Shown here: one piece after another, positions 1 through 8,440 of the stretch
How positions within the stretch are numbered: position 1 is the stretch's first letter
How the letters are laid out: each line of letters opens with the position of its first letter
IMG/VR virus record: IMGVR_UViG_3300046524_000304
Span: 1 to 32,356 of that record
Reading direction: 5' to 3' (one strand)
Length of the DNA: 32,356 bases
Source: a virus
The notes under the pieces: model-generated
What the model saw: only the letters and a program-made list of their open reading frames with translations
What the model was told of the DNA's origin: nothing
Database searches by the model: none
Position numbers and translations under genes: made by a program

Positions 1-269
1 CCCTTCATGCGGTAGGTTGCGTTCGACGTTGCAATCACGATCCCGTCGTTGCGGTCGCCATTTTTGAATCCAACAATCGCCTGCGTGCCCAACGGCGGAT
101 TCGAAGTAAATCCGTACTCCGTGAAGCGCGGGATGTCAGAGATCAACTCCAGTCCGTTGATGCGCAACTGAAGGGCCTGCACGGGCTTCGTGTCGTCGAC
201 CAGCGTGATAGATCCGCGCGCCATGATCAGCAGAATGCGCCGCGCCAGTCGGTTCAATTGATCGAGCAT
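1..269 (-). CDS. Mu gp45-like baseplate/spike protein, partial (continues past window start)
   Basis: The reading frame opens with ATG at 269 and stays open to base 1, so only the N-terminal 89 or so residues are present. The start overlaps the stop of the preceding baseplate gene as TAATG. Residues around the motifs FTSNPP, GTQAIVGF and GDRNDGIVIAT match the pattern of the Mu gp45 family, the baseplate assembly/spike protein that sits at the central tip of contractile tails. Its place directly after the gp44-like hub gene is the same as in Mu. The C-terminal spike part lies outside the window. Family assignment is from motif recognition and synteny, and is fairly secure. Confidence 0.75.
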   Translation of the reverse strand, partial: MLDQLNRLARRILLIMARGSITLVDDTKPVQALQLRINGLELISDIPRFTEYGFTSNPPLGTQAIVGFKNGDRNDGIVIATSNATYRMK

Positions 270-1411
270 TATTGCTGCGCCTCTGTTTGGGTCGATTCAT
301 CCATTGGCAAAACATCCAGCGCGATGGGCTCGGGCAGGAAGCCTTGCCGCGGCCCAAACACCAGCTCCGCATGAGTTCCCAGCTTGTCGAGGATGAATGT
401 CACCTCAGCAAGCAGCAGAATCGTGTTTTCGGGTATGCCCACCGTGTCGGCAGACACCGGATAGTTGGTGTTCGGAATCCACGGCGAGCCGCTCGCGTCG
501 CGCCAGCTATCGACCAGCGCGCGTACGCGCCGCGACCTGCCATAGGCCCGCGAAGCCATCCAGTTCACCCGCTTCTCGACGAACCTGCGATCCGTCGCGC
601 TCTGTTCGGAAACAAAGTACGTTGGCCGCAATCTGCCAGTATTGTTCTTCGCCACCACCGTGACGACCGGGAGATTTGTGACGCCCTCGTCGTCCGCGCC
701 GGCGCTGTAGGCGCTCAGCACTGCATTGAATGTGCTGAATGTGCCCAGCGTGGTTTTTGTGCAAACGATCGCTTCGACGTTCTGCCCGAGCGCTATCCCC
801 GATCCACCCAGTTCCGTGCCTGCCGTCGAGATCGTCAGTTCGCCCTCTTCGCTCTCGAACACCAGCATGCCGCAGTAGCGCGCGTAGCGCTCGATCACTT
901 CCCATGCTGTCTCGGTGATGCTCACGATCTGCCGAGGCAGCACCGGAAGCTTGTCGAGAATCGCCTGCGTTCCGTTGGGCGGCACGAACACATCCACCGA
1001 ATACGGCGTCGCGATTGCAGTGCACAGCGCCTCCAGAGACGTGTTCGCATTCACCTTGTCGATCCGGCAGGAGCAATCCACAAGATCGGCGAGCTTGCCG
1101 CGACCCGAAAGGGTTATCAGGTGCGTGCGAGGCGCAAGCGTATGCTCGATAGTCTCGATGAAGCCCGACAGCACGACGTCATCGCCAATCGAAATTTTGA
1201 CTGGCGCCCCCTCCTTTGAAATCAGCTTCAGAGTGTTCGCGTCTGCCGAACACGACAGCTCAAACGAAGATGTCGCCACCTCGATGGATCTGGAGATCCT
1301 CGCGGCCTTCCAGCCGGTCAGCATCAAGCCGTCATCCGTCAGCAGGACTCGAACCTCGTCGACACCCGGCTTGGCCCCGAGGCTGTCGACGATGCGGTCT
1401 GCGCTCGGCAT
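269..1411 (-). CDS. Mu gp44/gpP-like baseplate hub protein
   Basis: A 380-residue protein. Its N-terminus contains VLLTDDGLMLTGWKAARI and a SFELSCS segment typical of the Mu gpP/gp44 family (T4 gp27-like baseplate hub fold). The family forms the central hub ring that connects the tail tube with the spike and contains beta-rich tube-like domains. Start and stop overlap both neighbours as TAATG, which indicates translational coupling. The order tape measure, hub, spike is kept from Mu. The length is normal for the family and no defects are visible. Confidence 0.85.
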   Translation of the reverse strand: MPSADRIVDSLGAKPGVDEVRVLLTDDGLMLTGWKAARISRSIEVATSSFELSCSADANTLKLISKEGAPVKISIGDDVVLSGFIETIEHTLAPRTHLITLSGRGKLADLVDCSCRIDKVNANTSLEALCTAIATPYSVDVFVPPNGTQAILDKLPVLPRQIVSITETAWEVIERYARYCGMLVFESEEGELTISTAGTELGGSGIALGQNVEAIVCTKTTLGTFSTFNAVLSAYSAGADDEGVTNLPVVTVVAKNNTGRLRPTYFVSEQSATDRRFVEKRVNWMASRAYGRSRRVRALVDSWRDASGSPWIPNTNYPVSADTVGIPENTILLLAEVTFILDKLGTHAELVFGPRQGFLPEPIALDVLPMDESTQTEAQQ

Positions 1412-2973
1412 TAGAAGTTTCCTGGTGAATAGGCATACTGATCGCCCAGCGGCGCCTGTTGTCGATCGGTCGTGAGACTGGTATCGACGTTCGGCGATGC
1501 CTCGACATTGACGCTCGTTCCTGCCGGCGCATTCTTGTGCACGATCTCGATGCGCATCTTCCCGGGCGTTCCTGTTGCCTCTCCGAGCTGGCTGTCGAGT
1601 TCGCGCGCGATGCCTGACCTGATCGCGGCCTCACCAGCTTTATCTGTGGGGCGCTCATACAGCGAGGACACGCGCTCCGCTGCCTGTGCCGCGTCGTTCG
1701 ACTGCAACAGTGCATCGCCGGCCTGCTTCTCGGTGTGCTGCAATTCCCAGATCGAGAAGCCCATCTGCTCTTCCGGACGGGCGAGCTCAAGCGGCCTGCC
1801 GGCCCATTGCTCGTATTGCTTCCGGCGCTCCGGTCCCCACTGGTACAAACCGACAAACTTGCCGCTTTTGTCCACGGCCCGCTCGTCGAAGCTGCTCTCG
1901 CGAAAGGCGTTGGCTGTCATGCCGATAGCCTGCTCACGCGACAGACCGTGATTCAGATACCACTCGACCATCGAGCGCGCACTCTCCTGCTTCCCGCCAT
2001 TGCCGCCCACGCCATCTTGTTGATACTGCGCCATCGTTTGATCGCCACGGCCGCGCAGACGGTTTCCGAATCGCTCGAATCCGTCCCACAGGCGCTGCTG
2101 CACGTTCTGCTCATCACCGGGCGCCGCTGCCGGCCTGTGGCGACCGCTCACGGCATCCAATCCGAACTGGATGCCGTTGAGCAGCCCATTAAGGGCTGGC
2201 TCAAGATCACTGAGAATGGTCGTTTTCAGCTTGTCATAAGTGATGCTCAGCCGGGCAGACTCATCCGCATACTCTTTCGCCCGGCGAATATCGTCATCCG
2301 TCGGTATGTAATTCTTCGCTGCGAGCAGATCGGCCGCCACCTGCGCCGGTCCGCGATCGAGAAAGTCAACGAGCTGCCCTGCGCCAGCCGCTCCAAGGAA
2401 ATTCTGCGCTCCCCCATACTTGCCTTGCGAGCGCAGTACCGACGCATATGCGGCCAGCTTGGTCAGCACGGATTCAATATCTTCCATCCGCGCCGGGTTC
2501 ATCGAGATCCCCGCTTCCTGGAATCGCTTCAGCGCCTCAGGATTCCGGTTGTTGATGGCGTCGCTGTAGGCTTGACGCACCTGCTCCACCCCGCCATTCA
2601 CCTGTTCGGGCGAGAGGCCCGCCAGCCGCCCCGCATACTGCACCCCATACGCCGTACGAGTCGAAAGGCCGGTCCGCGTTCCGAGGTTGCCCATGGAGCG
2701 CACGGAGGAGGCCCACTCCGACTCGATCTGCGCCATTTTCCCGACCAGAGCCGCCACTGCGCCGGTGATCAGGCCCGACCCGCCAACGAACCGCGTGACG
2801 GCTGAGATCGCCCCGCCGCTCGAACTGAGACCCATACTGATCGAGTCGCCGAGTTTGTCGATCTTGCTGCTGCGGATCTGCTTTCCGAGTCCCTCGATGC
2901 TCGACCGCACCTTGCCGATTGGGCCCGATGCAGCGTCCTTCGCCGTGATCGAGATCGCAATCTTGTTTGCCAT
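1411..2973 (-). CDS. Tail tape measure protein with C-terminal phage tail lysozyme domain
   Basis: A 520-residue protein. The N-terminal part (about 1-120) is Ala/Gly/Ser-rich and predicted helical, opening with ISITAKDAASGPIGKV as in short Mu-type tape measure proteins. Residues about 335-445 form a phage tail lysozyme-like domain: AIGMTANAFRESSFDERA supplies the probable catalytic Glu, followed by GLYQWGPERRKQYEQWAG. The family sets tail length, and the lysozyme part would cut peptidoglycan locally during DNA entry. The gene follows the circularisation-N gene, whereas in Mu the tape measure precedes it. The short length suggests either a short tail or a tape measure role shared with another protein. 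Confidence 0.72.
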   Translation of the reverse strand: MANKIAISITAKDAASGPIGKVRSSIEGLGKQIRSSKIDKLGDSISMGLSSSGGAISAVTRFVGGSGLITGAVAALVGKMAQIESEWASSVRSMGNLGTRTGLSTRTAYGVQYAGRLAGLSPEQVNGGVEQVRQAYSDAINNRNPEALKRFQEAGISMNPARMEDIESVLTKLAAYASVLRSQGKYGGAQNFLGAAGAGQLVDFLDRGPAQVAADLLAAKNYIPTDDDIRRAKEYADESARLSITYDKLKTTILSDLEPALNGLLNGIQFGLDAVSGRHRPAAAPGDEQNVQQRLWDGFERFGNRLRGRGDQTMAQYQQDGVGGNGGKQESARSMVEWYLNHGLSREQAIGMTANAFRESSFDERAVDKSGKFVGLYQWGPERRKQYEQWAGRPLELARPEEQMGFSIWELQHTEKQAGDALLQSNDAAQAAERVSSLYERPTDKAGEAAIRSGIARELDSQLGEATGTPGKMRIEIVHKNAPAGTSVNVEASPNVDTSLTTDRQQAPLGDQYAYSPGNF

Positions 2974-2983
2974 GAGTCATCGC

Positions 2984-4411
2984 CTAATTCGCGAGTGCCT
3001 TGAAGGAACCGGGGCAAAACGCTGGGTGTATCGGGTCAATCTGCGTGGTGAGGTCATCCGCGCGAGTGGGGTCGCGATAAATCCGATTCGCGAGCACCAG
3101 TACCGGCATCGAGCCGGCGAAGCTGAATGTCCGGATCGTCGATAGCGCCGCACCACGCTTGTTCAAATCAGCAACCACCGCCGCGCGCAGCGTGCGCAAC
3201 GCCTCATACGTGTCGTCTTCGCCTTGGTCGCCTGCAATGTCGATCTCCGCGTCGAGGAGCGCAGATACCTGATCGCGCATGCTCGCCGCGTCGTCGCACG
3301 ACGTCGGCTGATACGTTGAGGATGCAAGCGCAACGGATGCGATTGCACACCGGCGGAACAGGTCGCCGCATGCCGTCTGCATCTGACCCATTGCCACGCC
3401 GATCGCCGATGCTGTAGTCGAACCGGTCGGCACATAGCCGGCCAGCGAGGACAGCAGGCGAACACCGTCGGCGGGGTCAGTCGTGGCCGCAAGGACGGCA
3501 GATGTCATTCCCTGCGCTGCGGTAGAGAAGTCCCCTACCGTCGATGCGTCAAGAGCGCGCGCGGCCGCATCGAGCGTCTCAGCCGCCGTCGTTACCGCCG
3601 CGCGCGCCGCGGTTGCCTCCTCGATCAGGCTCTGCGTTGTCGCTCCCGACTGCCCTACCGACGAACTCGGGTACTTGCTGAAGGTCGGCAACGTCGCACT
3701 GCCCGTGAAGCGCCCGAAGTCGCCCGGCAGGTTCGTCAACAGCTTGAAGAGGTTCCGCGCATCGCCCACAAGATTCTTGGCATACGTGTACCAGCCAACG
3801 GCTGTATCCACTGCCTCGCCGAGCACTGCCGCGCCCTGCAAAATTGCAGTGCTGGCCGTCTTCGCAAAGTCCGCGGCCGCAGCCAGATTCAATCCGCCGA
3901 ACGCATTCAAGACACCGAGCGTGGTCGCTGTCTCGCTCGTGGGGTACGTCCGCGGACCGCCTTCGATGAATTCGAACTGGAATTCGAAATAGCGGCCCTT
4001 CTCCCAACGCTCGATGGACCTGAAGTCCATCAGGCTGACGGTGCGCCGGCCGAGCGTCGGGTGCACGAGCGATCCATCACCCGACGTTTCGCACGCCGCG
4101 ATCAGAACGTCGCGCTGTGCGATGACGTCATCGCCGACCACAAACCCGTAGATCCGGATGCGGCGGCCACGACGGCCGAGATCTTCAACCCAGACCGTGT
4201 CGCGCTGCGGGTATTCGTGCAGTTCGTTGCGGCGGCCAAACGCGCTCTCGCTGCCCAGGGAAACGAACGGCACACCGCGGAAGGATGCCGGGCGAAGCTG
4301 CTCGAAATACGACGCTGCCGAGCCACCGAGTCGCGCGGCAAGCGAACTGGCCAGATTCGTGATGCCGGACGCCGTGCCGAGCACCGCTCCGGCGCCGCCG
4401 GCGATATTCAT
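2984..4411 (-). CDS. Mu gp43-like protein with DNA circularisation N-terminal domain
   Basis: A 475-residue protein. Residues about 35-130 (YFEQLRPASFRGVPF, RRNELHEYPQRDTVWVEDLG, RRIRIYGFVVGDD, SLMDFRSIERWEKGRYFEF) are a clear DNA_circ_N domain as found in Mu gp43 and relatives. Despite the family name, in Mu-like phages this is a tail/baseplate component (T4 gp53/gp48-like role is suggested in the literature of the family). The long Ala/Thr-rich C-terminal part is helical. The start codon lies directly after the end of the frameshifted chaperone extension (4413). It sits upstream of the tape measure gene rather than downstream as in Mu. Confidence 0.82.
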   Translation of the reverse strand: MNIAGGAGAVLGTASGITNLASSLAARLGGSAASYFEQLRPASFRGVPFVSLGSESAFGRRNELHEYPQRDTVWVEDLGRRGRRIRIYGFVVGDDVIAQRDVLIAACETSGDGSLVHPTLGRRTVSLMDFRSIERWEKGRYFEFQFEFIEGGPRTYPTSETATTLGVLNAFGGLNLAAAADFAKTASTAILQGAAVLGEAVDTAVGWYTYAKNLVGDARNLFKLLTNLPGDFGRFTGSATLPTFSKYPSSSVGQSGATTQSLIEEATAARAAVTTAAETLDAAARALDASTVGDFSTAAQGMTSAVLAATTDPADGVRLLSSLAGYVPTGSTTASAIGVAMGQMQTACGDLFRRCAIASVALASSTYQPTSCDDAASMRDQVSALLDAEIDIAGDQGEDDTYEALRTLRAAVVADLNKRGAALSTIRTFSFAGSMPVLVLANRIYRDPTRADDLTTQIDPIHPAFCPGSFKALAN

Positions 4412-4412
4412 G

Positions 4413-4612
4413 TCAGGCTCCCATCTGCTTTTTCATTCGCCTGGCTCGCTCGAGCCGACGCAATGACTCGGTAAAAGTCATGCCTTCAACGACGTCCGGC
4501 CCCCAGCGCATGAAGTGGGTCAACTCGTCGAGGCGGTCGTCCCACCCTTCAGGCATGTCGGTGCACTGGGCGATCAGTCGTCCGAGCCCGGTGATCGCCG
4601 AACCTGAAAACC
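4413..4612 (-). other. Minus-one frameshift extension of the tail assembly chaperone (Mu gp41'-type)
   Basis: No independent start is needed here. The frame is open from the region of the chaperone stop to TGA at 4413-4415 and encodes a coherent tail with LTHFMRWGPDVVEGMTFTE and LRRLERARRMKK, typical of the frameshifted second product in Mu-like and other tailed phages. The zero frame reads GGT TTT CAG at about 4607-4612. A minus-one slip on the four-T run (GGTTTTC) would join the first product to this frame, 30-some bases before the zero-frame stop. The extended protein would run from 5134 to 4413. The slip site is inferred. Confidence 0.7.
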
Positions 4613-5134
4613 GCTGAAATAGCCCACGGCCGCCATGAAGTCACGAGCGCAGAGCGTGCGCACGGCGTTTTTCGGATAGCCACCCACCAGACTGATGCGC
4701 GCGATCGCTGCGGCGAAGGGACCACCAGCGGCGGCCGCCTTCCTGTTCTGCTGATTCGTCGGCTCACAGAGGCTGAGAGAGGCAAGATTCAGCGGGCTGT
4801 CTTCTTTCGTGATGCAAACTGGCTTTACCAACTGGATCACGATTTCCTCGGCGCTTGCCGCCGGGAAATTGGCTGCCTCATGCCCGAACGAAGCAATGAA
4901 GTCTTCCGCTTCGTTGATCTGGCTGCCGTACATCTGGTCGATCACGTCGACCGGCTCACCGCTGAGCAGTGCGATCAGCGCGATCGACGTGCCGAACTGG
5001 CCAGCCGCCTTCTCAGCGGCTTCGTACTCGCCCGCCGTCGCTTCGCGCACGGTGATCTCGGTCACCGTCTTCGCCGAATCGCCCTTGCCGTACGTCAGCG
5101 GCTTGCGCAGGACGATGGTCTTGGTTTCCTGCAT
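4574..5134 (-). CDS. Tail assembly chaperone, Mu gp41-like (zero-frame product)
   Basis: A 186-residue protein beginning QETKTIVLRKPLTYGKGD and continuing with VTEITVREATAGEYEAAEK, the usual N-terminal pattern of the Mu gp41/phage tail assembly chaperone family. The family binds the tape measure protein and helps tail tube polymerisation, and is made as a short and a frameshifted long form. The gene lies between the tail tube and the circularisation-N/tape measure genes, as expected. The zero frame ends in a short basic stretch (VRRSPGSDD) that looks like out-of-frame sequence, which fits a slip just upstream. Confidence 0.8.
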   Translation of the reverse strand: MQETKTIVLRKPLTYGKGDSAKTVTEITVREATAGEYEAAEKAAGQFGTSIALIALLSGEPVDVIDQMYGSQINEAEDFIASFGHEAANFPAASAEEIVIQLVKPVCITKEDSPLNLASLSLCEPTNQQNRKAAAAGGPFAAAIARISLVGGYPKNAVRTLCARDFMAAVGYFSGFQVRRSPGSDD

Positions 5135-5137
5135 CGA

Positions 5138-5512
5138 TCAATTCTCCGTGATCGCGCCTTGGAAGCCTTCCCAATGCGCGGTGAACTTCGCTTCGGTCGT
5201 GTCGACTTCCTGCGCCTCGACGGTCCACATGTTGCGGCCGATCACCGTCTTTCCGTTGGCGAGTTCCAGCACGATGGTCTGGCTGCGCATCGCGTTGAAC
5301 GCGGCGAGACTCAGACCGCCAGAATCACGGATCGATGCCGAGATCGACGGAGGCTTCGGTTTTTCGCTGAAGCCATGCACGGTGTCCTGACCGCTCAGCG
5401 ATTCCCGCGTCACAGTGCCGACGTCATACTTCAACTCACCTTCGAGTTGATAGTTCACCCCGTCTACCGTCAGGTATGCGGTGCCGGCGATGAACGGCGT
5501 GTTGTTAGCCAT
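5138..5512 (-). CDS. Tail tube protein (Mu gpM-like)
   Basis: A 124-residue protein with the family features of contractile-tail tube subunits in Mu-like phages: GTAYLTVDGVNYQLEGEL near the N-terminus, then RESLSGQDTVHGFSEKPKPP and GKTVIGRNMWTVEAQEVDT. It would polymerise into the inner tail tube within the sheath. The start ATG at 5512 is preceded by a purine-rich stretch, and the gene is separated from the sheath gene by a factor-independent terminator, which may set the sheath to tube expression ratio. Length and position are typical. Confidence 0.85.
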   Translation of the reverse strand: MANNTPFIAGTAYLTVDGVNYQLEGELKYDVGTVTRESLSGQDTVHGFSEKPKPPSISASIRDSGGLSLAAFNAMRSQTIVLELANGKTVIGRNMWTVEAQEVDTTEAKFTAHWEGFQGAITEN

Positions 5513-5531
5513 CGTTGGCTCTCCACAAATG

Positions 5532-5555
5532 AAAACGCCGCCCTTTCAGGCGGCG
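5532..5555 (-). terminator. Terminator between sheath and tube genes
   Basis: On the minus strand CGCCGCC and GGCGGCG form a 7-bp GC-only stem with a 6-base loop, followed by TTTT. It lies between the end of the sheath gene (5576) and the start of the tube gene (5512). It would be partial read-through or antiterminated, because the tail genes continue downstream without another obvious promoter. Confidence 0.75.
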
Positions 5556-5575
5556 CACTGCGTTGACGGGAACGA

Positions 5576-7069
5576 CTACGACTGGGTGGTCGAGAGGCGG
5601 AACTGCGCCAGAAGCGCGAAGATGCGCAACTGATTGATCAGCGTGCCCGGCCAGAGGACGTCGACGCGGTTGGGGTTCGAACTGTTCTGCTCGACCACAA
5701 TGGCCTGGGCGAAGATGTCGCTTCCCTGCACGTAGCCTTCGTACTCCATCGCCTGGTACTCGGCGATCTGATCGGCCTTGATGATGTTCGGCGTCACGAT
5801 CCCCGAGCCGGGCGCGAAGCGCGTGCCATTCGCAGCAAGTTTCACGCGCGCGTACTTCGTCGTGACCATCGTCCGCAGCCGACGCAACACGTATGTGAGC
5901 AGGAACATGGTCTCGATTTCGAGGTAGCTGTTGTCAGGCTGCCCGAACGCGTTGAGCTGGTAAGTCGTGATCAGGTTTTCGATCGCCACCGTCCCGTCGC
6001 TCGCCACCGTGAACGTCGAGATGCCGTCGTAGAGCAGCGTGTTGCGCTGGCTCAAGTTGAAACGCGACTGCAGCGGCGGTGCCAGCACGCCGGCGAGCGC
6101 CACCGTCTGCATCGGAATGCCCGGGTCAGCGCGCACGCTCACCGCCGTCACCGCGGCCAGCGCCGCGGCCCACTGCCATGCCGGCGTCGGCGAGTCGTTG
6201 AAGCCCATCACCGATTCGTGCTGGTTATTCCGCGCCGTGCCGAACGTCGTCAGGCCGCCCCAGGTGCTGCGATACGCGCAGAACACGTGGCCGAATACCT
6301 GTTGCTGCCAGCTCCAGCGCCCGGTCTGGTCGTTCAGGAACGCCTTGAGCGCATCGAGCGAGGTCGCATCGGTGAATGCGCACGCGATGAAGTCGAACGG
6401 CATGTCGAGCAGATTGCCGAGCGCCGTCGTCAACGTCGGGTTCGTGGCGCCGCCCGTCATCGCCGTGATCGTCGCAGCAAGCCCGGTCGGCAACACCTCG
6501 CCGGCCTGCGCACCCTGATAGTTGAACCGAATGTCGATGTCGTTGCCGACGAGACCCTTGTTGTCAGCCGTGAGCGTAACCGTGCTCGTCGCCACCGACG
6601 CCGTGACCGGCATTGCGGGAATCAGGTTGATCGCCGCAGCAACAGCGGTCGCCACCTGCGCAGTCGTCATGCCTGCGGTCACCGCAACCGTCACGAGTTG
6701 ACCGGCGATGTACAGCGAGATCGTCCCGTTCGCGGTCGGCGCCGACGTGAAGGCGACCGAGCCAGTCGCTGCCGTTGCGCCAGCCGCGTCCTGTACCGGC
6801 AAGTACCAGAGTTCGCCGAACTGGTCGTTCTGGCGATACGCGGCGGTCATCAGCGCGAGGACTGAGTTCGCGCCGGCCTGCTGGTTGGCATCGCCCGTGC
6901 CTGCCGAGATCAGCGGGACATTCGGCGTCGCGATGCCGGTCGATGTCATCGGGCCGATCAGCAGCGCGCGCTGGTTCGCGACCGACGTATTCGCATGGGA
7001 ATTGTCGATCTCAGCGAAGAACAGCGGCGTGCGGATGTTCTGCGGGATCTGCTTGAATGGAATGGTCAT
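5576..7069 (-). CDS. Contractile tail sheath protein (Mu gpL-like)
   Basis: A 497-residue protein. The N-terminus IPFKQIPQNIRTPLFFAEIDNSHAN is characteristic of the Mu gpL sheath family. Later landmarks are NTLLYDGISTFTVASDGTVAIENLITTYQ and the C-terminal GTLINQLRIFALLAQFRLS. Sheath subunits surround the tail tube and contract to drive it through the cell envelope, so the phage is a myovirus. Its start ATG overlaps the stop of the DUF2635 gene (ATGA). The length is close to Mu gpL. An Ala/Thr-rich central insertion (about residues 110-200) is a variable surface domain in this family. Confidence 0.9.
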   Translation of the reverse strand: MTIPFKQIPQNIRTPLFFAEIDNSHANTSVANQRALLIGPMTSTGIATPNVPLISAGTGDANQQAGANSVLALMTAAYRQNDQFGELWYLPVQDAAGATAATGSVAFTSAPTANGTISLYIAGQLVTVAVTAGMTTAQVATAVAAAINLIPAMPVTASVATSTVTLTADNKGLVGNDIDIRFNYQGAQAGEVLPTGLAATITAMTGGATNPTLTTALGNLLDMPFDFIACAFTDATSLDALKAFLNDQTGRWSWQQQVFGHVFCAYRSTWGGLTTFGTARNNQHESVMGFNDSPTPAWQWAAALAAVTAVSVRADPGIPMQTVALAGVLAPPLQSRFNLSQRNTLLYDGISTFTVASDGTVAIENLITTYQLNAFGQPDNSYLEIETMFLLTYVLRRLRTMVTTKYARVKLAANGTRFAPGSGIVTPNIIKADQIAEYQAMEYEGYVQGSDIFAQAIVVEQNSSNPNRVDVLWPGTLINQLRIFALLAQFRLSTTQS

Positions 7070-7242
7070 TGCGAGTTGCTCCCAGACTTCGCGGCGGTGT
7101 TGTCAGCGCGCACGACATCGCCATCGTTCAGCACACGCGTCCAGAAAATGTCGTCTTCCGGCACTTCGATGCCTTCCGGCGGCAGCAATTGCTTCGTGAC
7201 CGGATGCCGCACTTTCAGGCCCGGCGCAGGTTTGACGATCAT
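7066..7242 (-). CDS. DUF2635 family protein
   Basis: A 58-residue protein with VKPAPGLKVRHPVTKQLLPP then EGIEVPEDDIFWTRVLNDGD, the pattern of DUF2635, a small protein nearly always found directly upstream of a Mu-type sheath gene. Its function is not known. The ATG at 7242 is close to the end of the previous gene (7252), and its stop overlaps the sheath ATG, giving tight coupling. It is assigned by family pattern and synteny. Confidence 0.85.
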   Translation of the reverse strand: MIVKPAPGLKVRHPVTKQLLPPEGIEVPEDDIFWTRVLNDGDVVRADNTAAKSGSNSQ

Positions 7243-7251
7243 TCGTCACTC

Positions 7252-7857
7252 CTATTGAGAAAAATTGACTTTGACGAAGCCTTCGGCTCGTCCGTCGGGG
7301 CCAGCCGTCCGCGGAGCGGGCGTCACAGCATCCGGGAACGGAGGATCGGGGTACGTGCCATTCAGGTCGGCGACGTTCGTGAGATCCGCCGTCAGATCGA
7401 CCTCGAGCAACTGGGTGTTGATGTCCGGATAGAACATCTCCGGGTACCGCACGCCGAGCAAGATCGAGAGGCCTGCAACGTGCGTTTCACCTTCCGAGTT
7501 CACCTCGGTCTCCGTGTCGCAAAACGGAAAATCTTGCGCCAGCGCACGAAGTTGAATGCTCTTGAAGATTGCTTCCTCGATCTGCGCACCGAGCGTCTCA
7601 GCGCCAAGCAAAGCGGCTGGACCCGATGCGGCCGACAATTCCGCCTTGATCTCGAATCCGGTGGTCGTCGTAAATGACGTCGAGCCGCTGTTGCCGTTCG
7701 ACTCCTTCCGATCCTTTCCCTGCCTGAGCTTGATGGCCGGGAGCTTCGCCGCAGTAACGTTCCAGTCGCCAGGCGAATAGACCGTCACTCCAGGTATGGT
7801 TTTCAGGATCGCCAGAAGCGCAGCGCGAAACTGCGCACGCCCTGTCTGATCAGTCAT
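7252..7857 (-). CDS. Probable tail terminator / tail completion protein
   Basis: A 201-residue protein with no strong catalytic motif. The N-terminal part (FRAALLAILKTIPGVTVYSP, then AAKLPAIKLRQGKDRKES) and a beta-rich middle resemble minor tail proteins that cap the tail tube in lambda gpU-like or Mu gp37-like positions. It lies between the gpFII-like head-tail joiner and the DUF2635/sheath genes, the usual place for a tail terminator. The C-terminus is Pro/Gly-rich. The start ATG at 7857 overlaps the stop of the previous gene by 8 bases. The role is inferred mostly from position. Confidence 0.55.
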   Translation of the reverse strand: MTDQTGRAQFRAALLAILKTIPGVTVYSPGDWNVTAAKLPAIKLRQGKDRKESNGNSGSTSFTTTTGFEIKAELSAASGPAALLGAETLGAQIEEAIFKSIQLRALAQDFPFCDTETEVNSEGETHVAGLSILLGVRYPEMFYPDINTQLLEVDLTADLTNVADLNGTYPDPPFPDAVTPAPRTAGPDGRAEGFVKVNFSQ

Positions 7858-8194
7858 CGGTCTGCCCCGGTACGTTGAGCATCAGCCGGCCACCACCATG
7901 ACCGTCGAGATGGACCTCGCGCACTTCCCATTGCTCGCCAGTCTTCACGATCACCAACTGATCGCCCTGCAACGGCTCCTCGCGCCCATCGAACTGGGAC
8001 ATCTGGATACCCACCGTCGGCTGATTGGTCACGACAACGGATCCCGTTGCGGGATCCAGTCCGAAGAACGCCTTGTCGTAGATGCCTTGAATCTGGAACG
8101 ACGCGCCGTCGGCCGGCAGGTACGTGATCAAGGTGCCGAACGTTTTCACGAGCGGCCCAAGAATTTTGCCGTCGACGGCGTCGTCCCAATCCAT
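7850..8194 (-). CDS. Head-tail joining protein (lambda gpFII-like)
   Basis: A 114-residue protein starting MDWDDAVDGKILGPLVKTFG and including GIYDKAFFGLDPATG and QWEVREVHLDGHGGGRLML. This pattern matches the gpFII head-tail attachment family, which binds under the head connector and receives the tail. It lies next to the capsid gene cluster and directly before the tail genes, as in lambda. The start is 3 bases from the stop of the previous gene. No anomalies are seen. Confidence 0.7.
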   Translation of the reverse strand: MDWDDAVDGKILGPLVKTFGTLITYLPADGASFQIQGIYDKAFFGLDPATGSVVVTNQPTVGIQMSQFDGREEPLQGDQLVIVKTGEQWEVREVHLDGHGGGRLMLNVPGQTDD

Positions 8195-8196
8195 GC

Positions 8197-8433
8197 TTAC
8201 TCCGAGTGCGTCACGGACACCTGGCCGCCACTTACCTGCGCGCCTTCCAGAGCGACTTCTTCGACCTTCTCGGGCACGAGGAACCCGAGCTCGCGCAGGC
8301 GTTTCACTTCCGACTCCGGAAGCTTCACGGTCTCGCCGGCGCGCTTGAGAACCGGCGCTTCGTCCGGCTTCAGTTGGTCGTGGATGGTGCGCCCGCGGGC
8401 GACGACTGCTTCGATGAGTTTTTCGCTAGCCAT
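8197..8433 (-). CDS. Small phage head protein, possibly a head-tail connector helper
   Basis: A 78-residue protein. The ATG at 8433 follows GAGGTGACC and is preferred over an upstream in-frame codon that lies inside the capsid gene. The C-terminal half (LPESEVKRLRELGFLVPEK) reads like the short peptide-like domain of phage proteins that occur between capsid and gpFII genes. The position equals lambda FI, whose product assists packaging and capsid assembly, but no sequence similarity to FI can be claimed. The function is unassigned. Confidence 0.65.
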   Translation of the reverse strand: MASEKLIEAVVARGRTIHDQLKPDEAPVLKRAGETVKLPESEVKRLRELGFLVPEKVEEVALEGAQVSGGQVSVTHSE

Positions 8434-8440
8434 GGTCACC

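Noticed and set aside
1735-2805. Plus-strand ORF of 356 codons opposite the tape measure gene
   Set aside because: Antisense shadow; the minus-strand frame has a clear tape measure and lysozyme domain.
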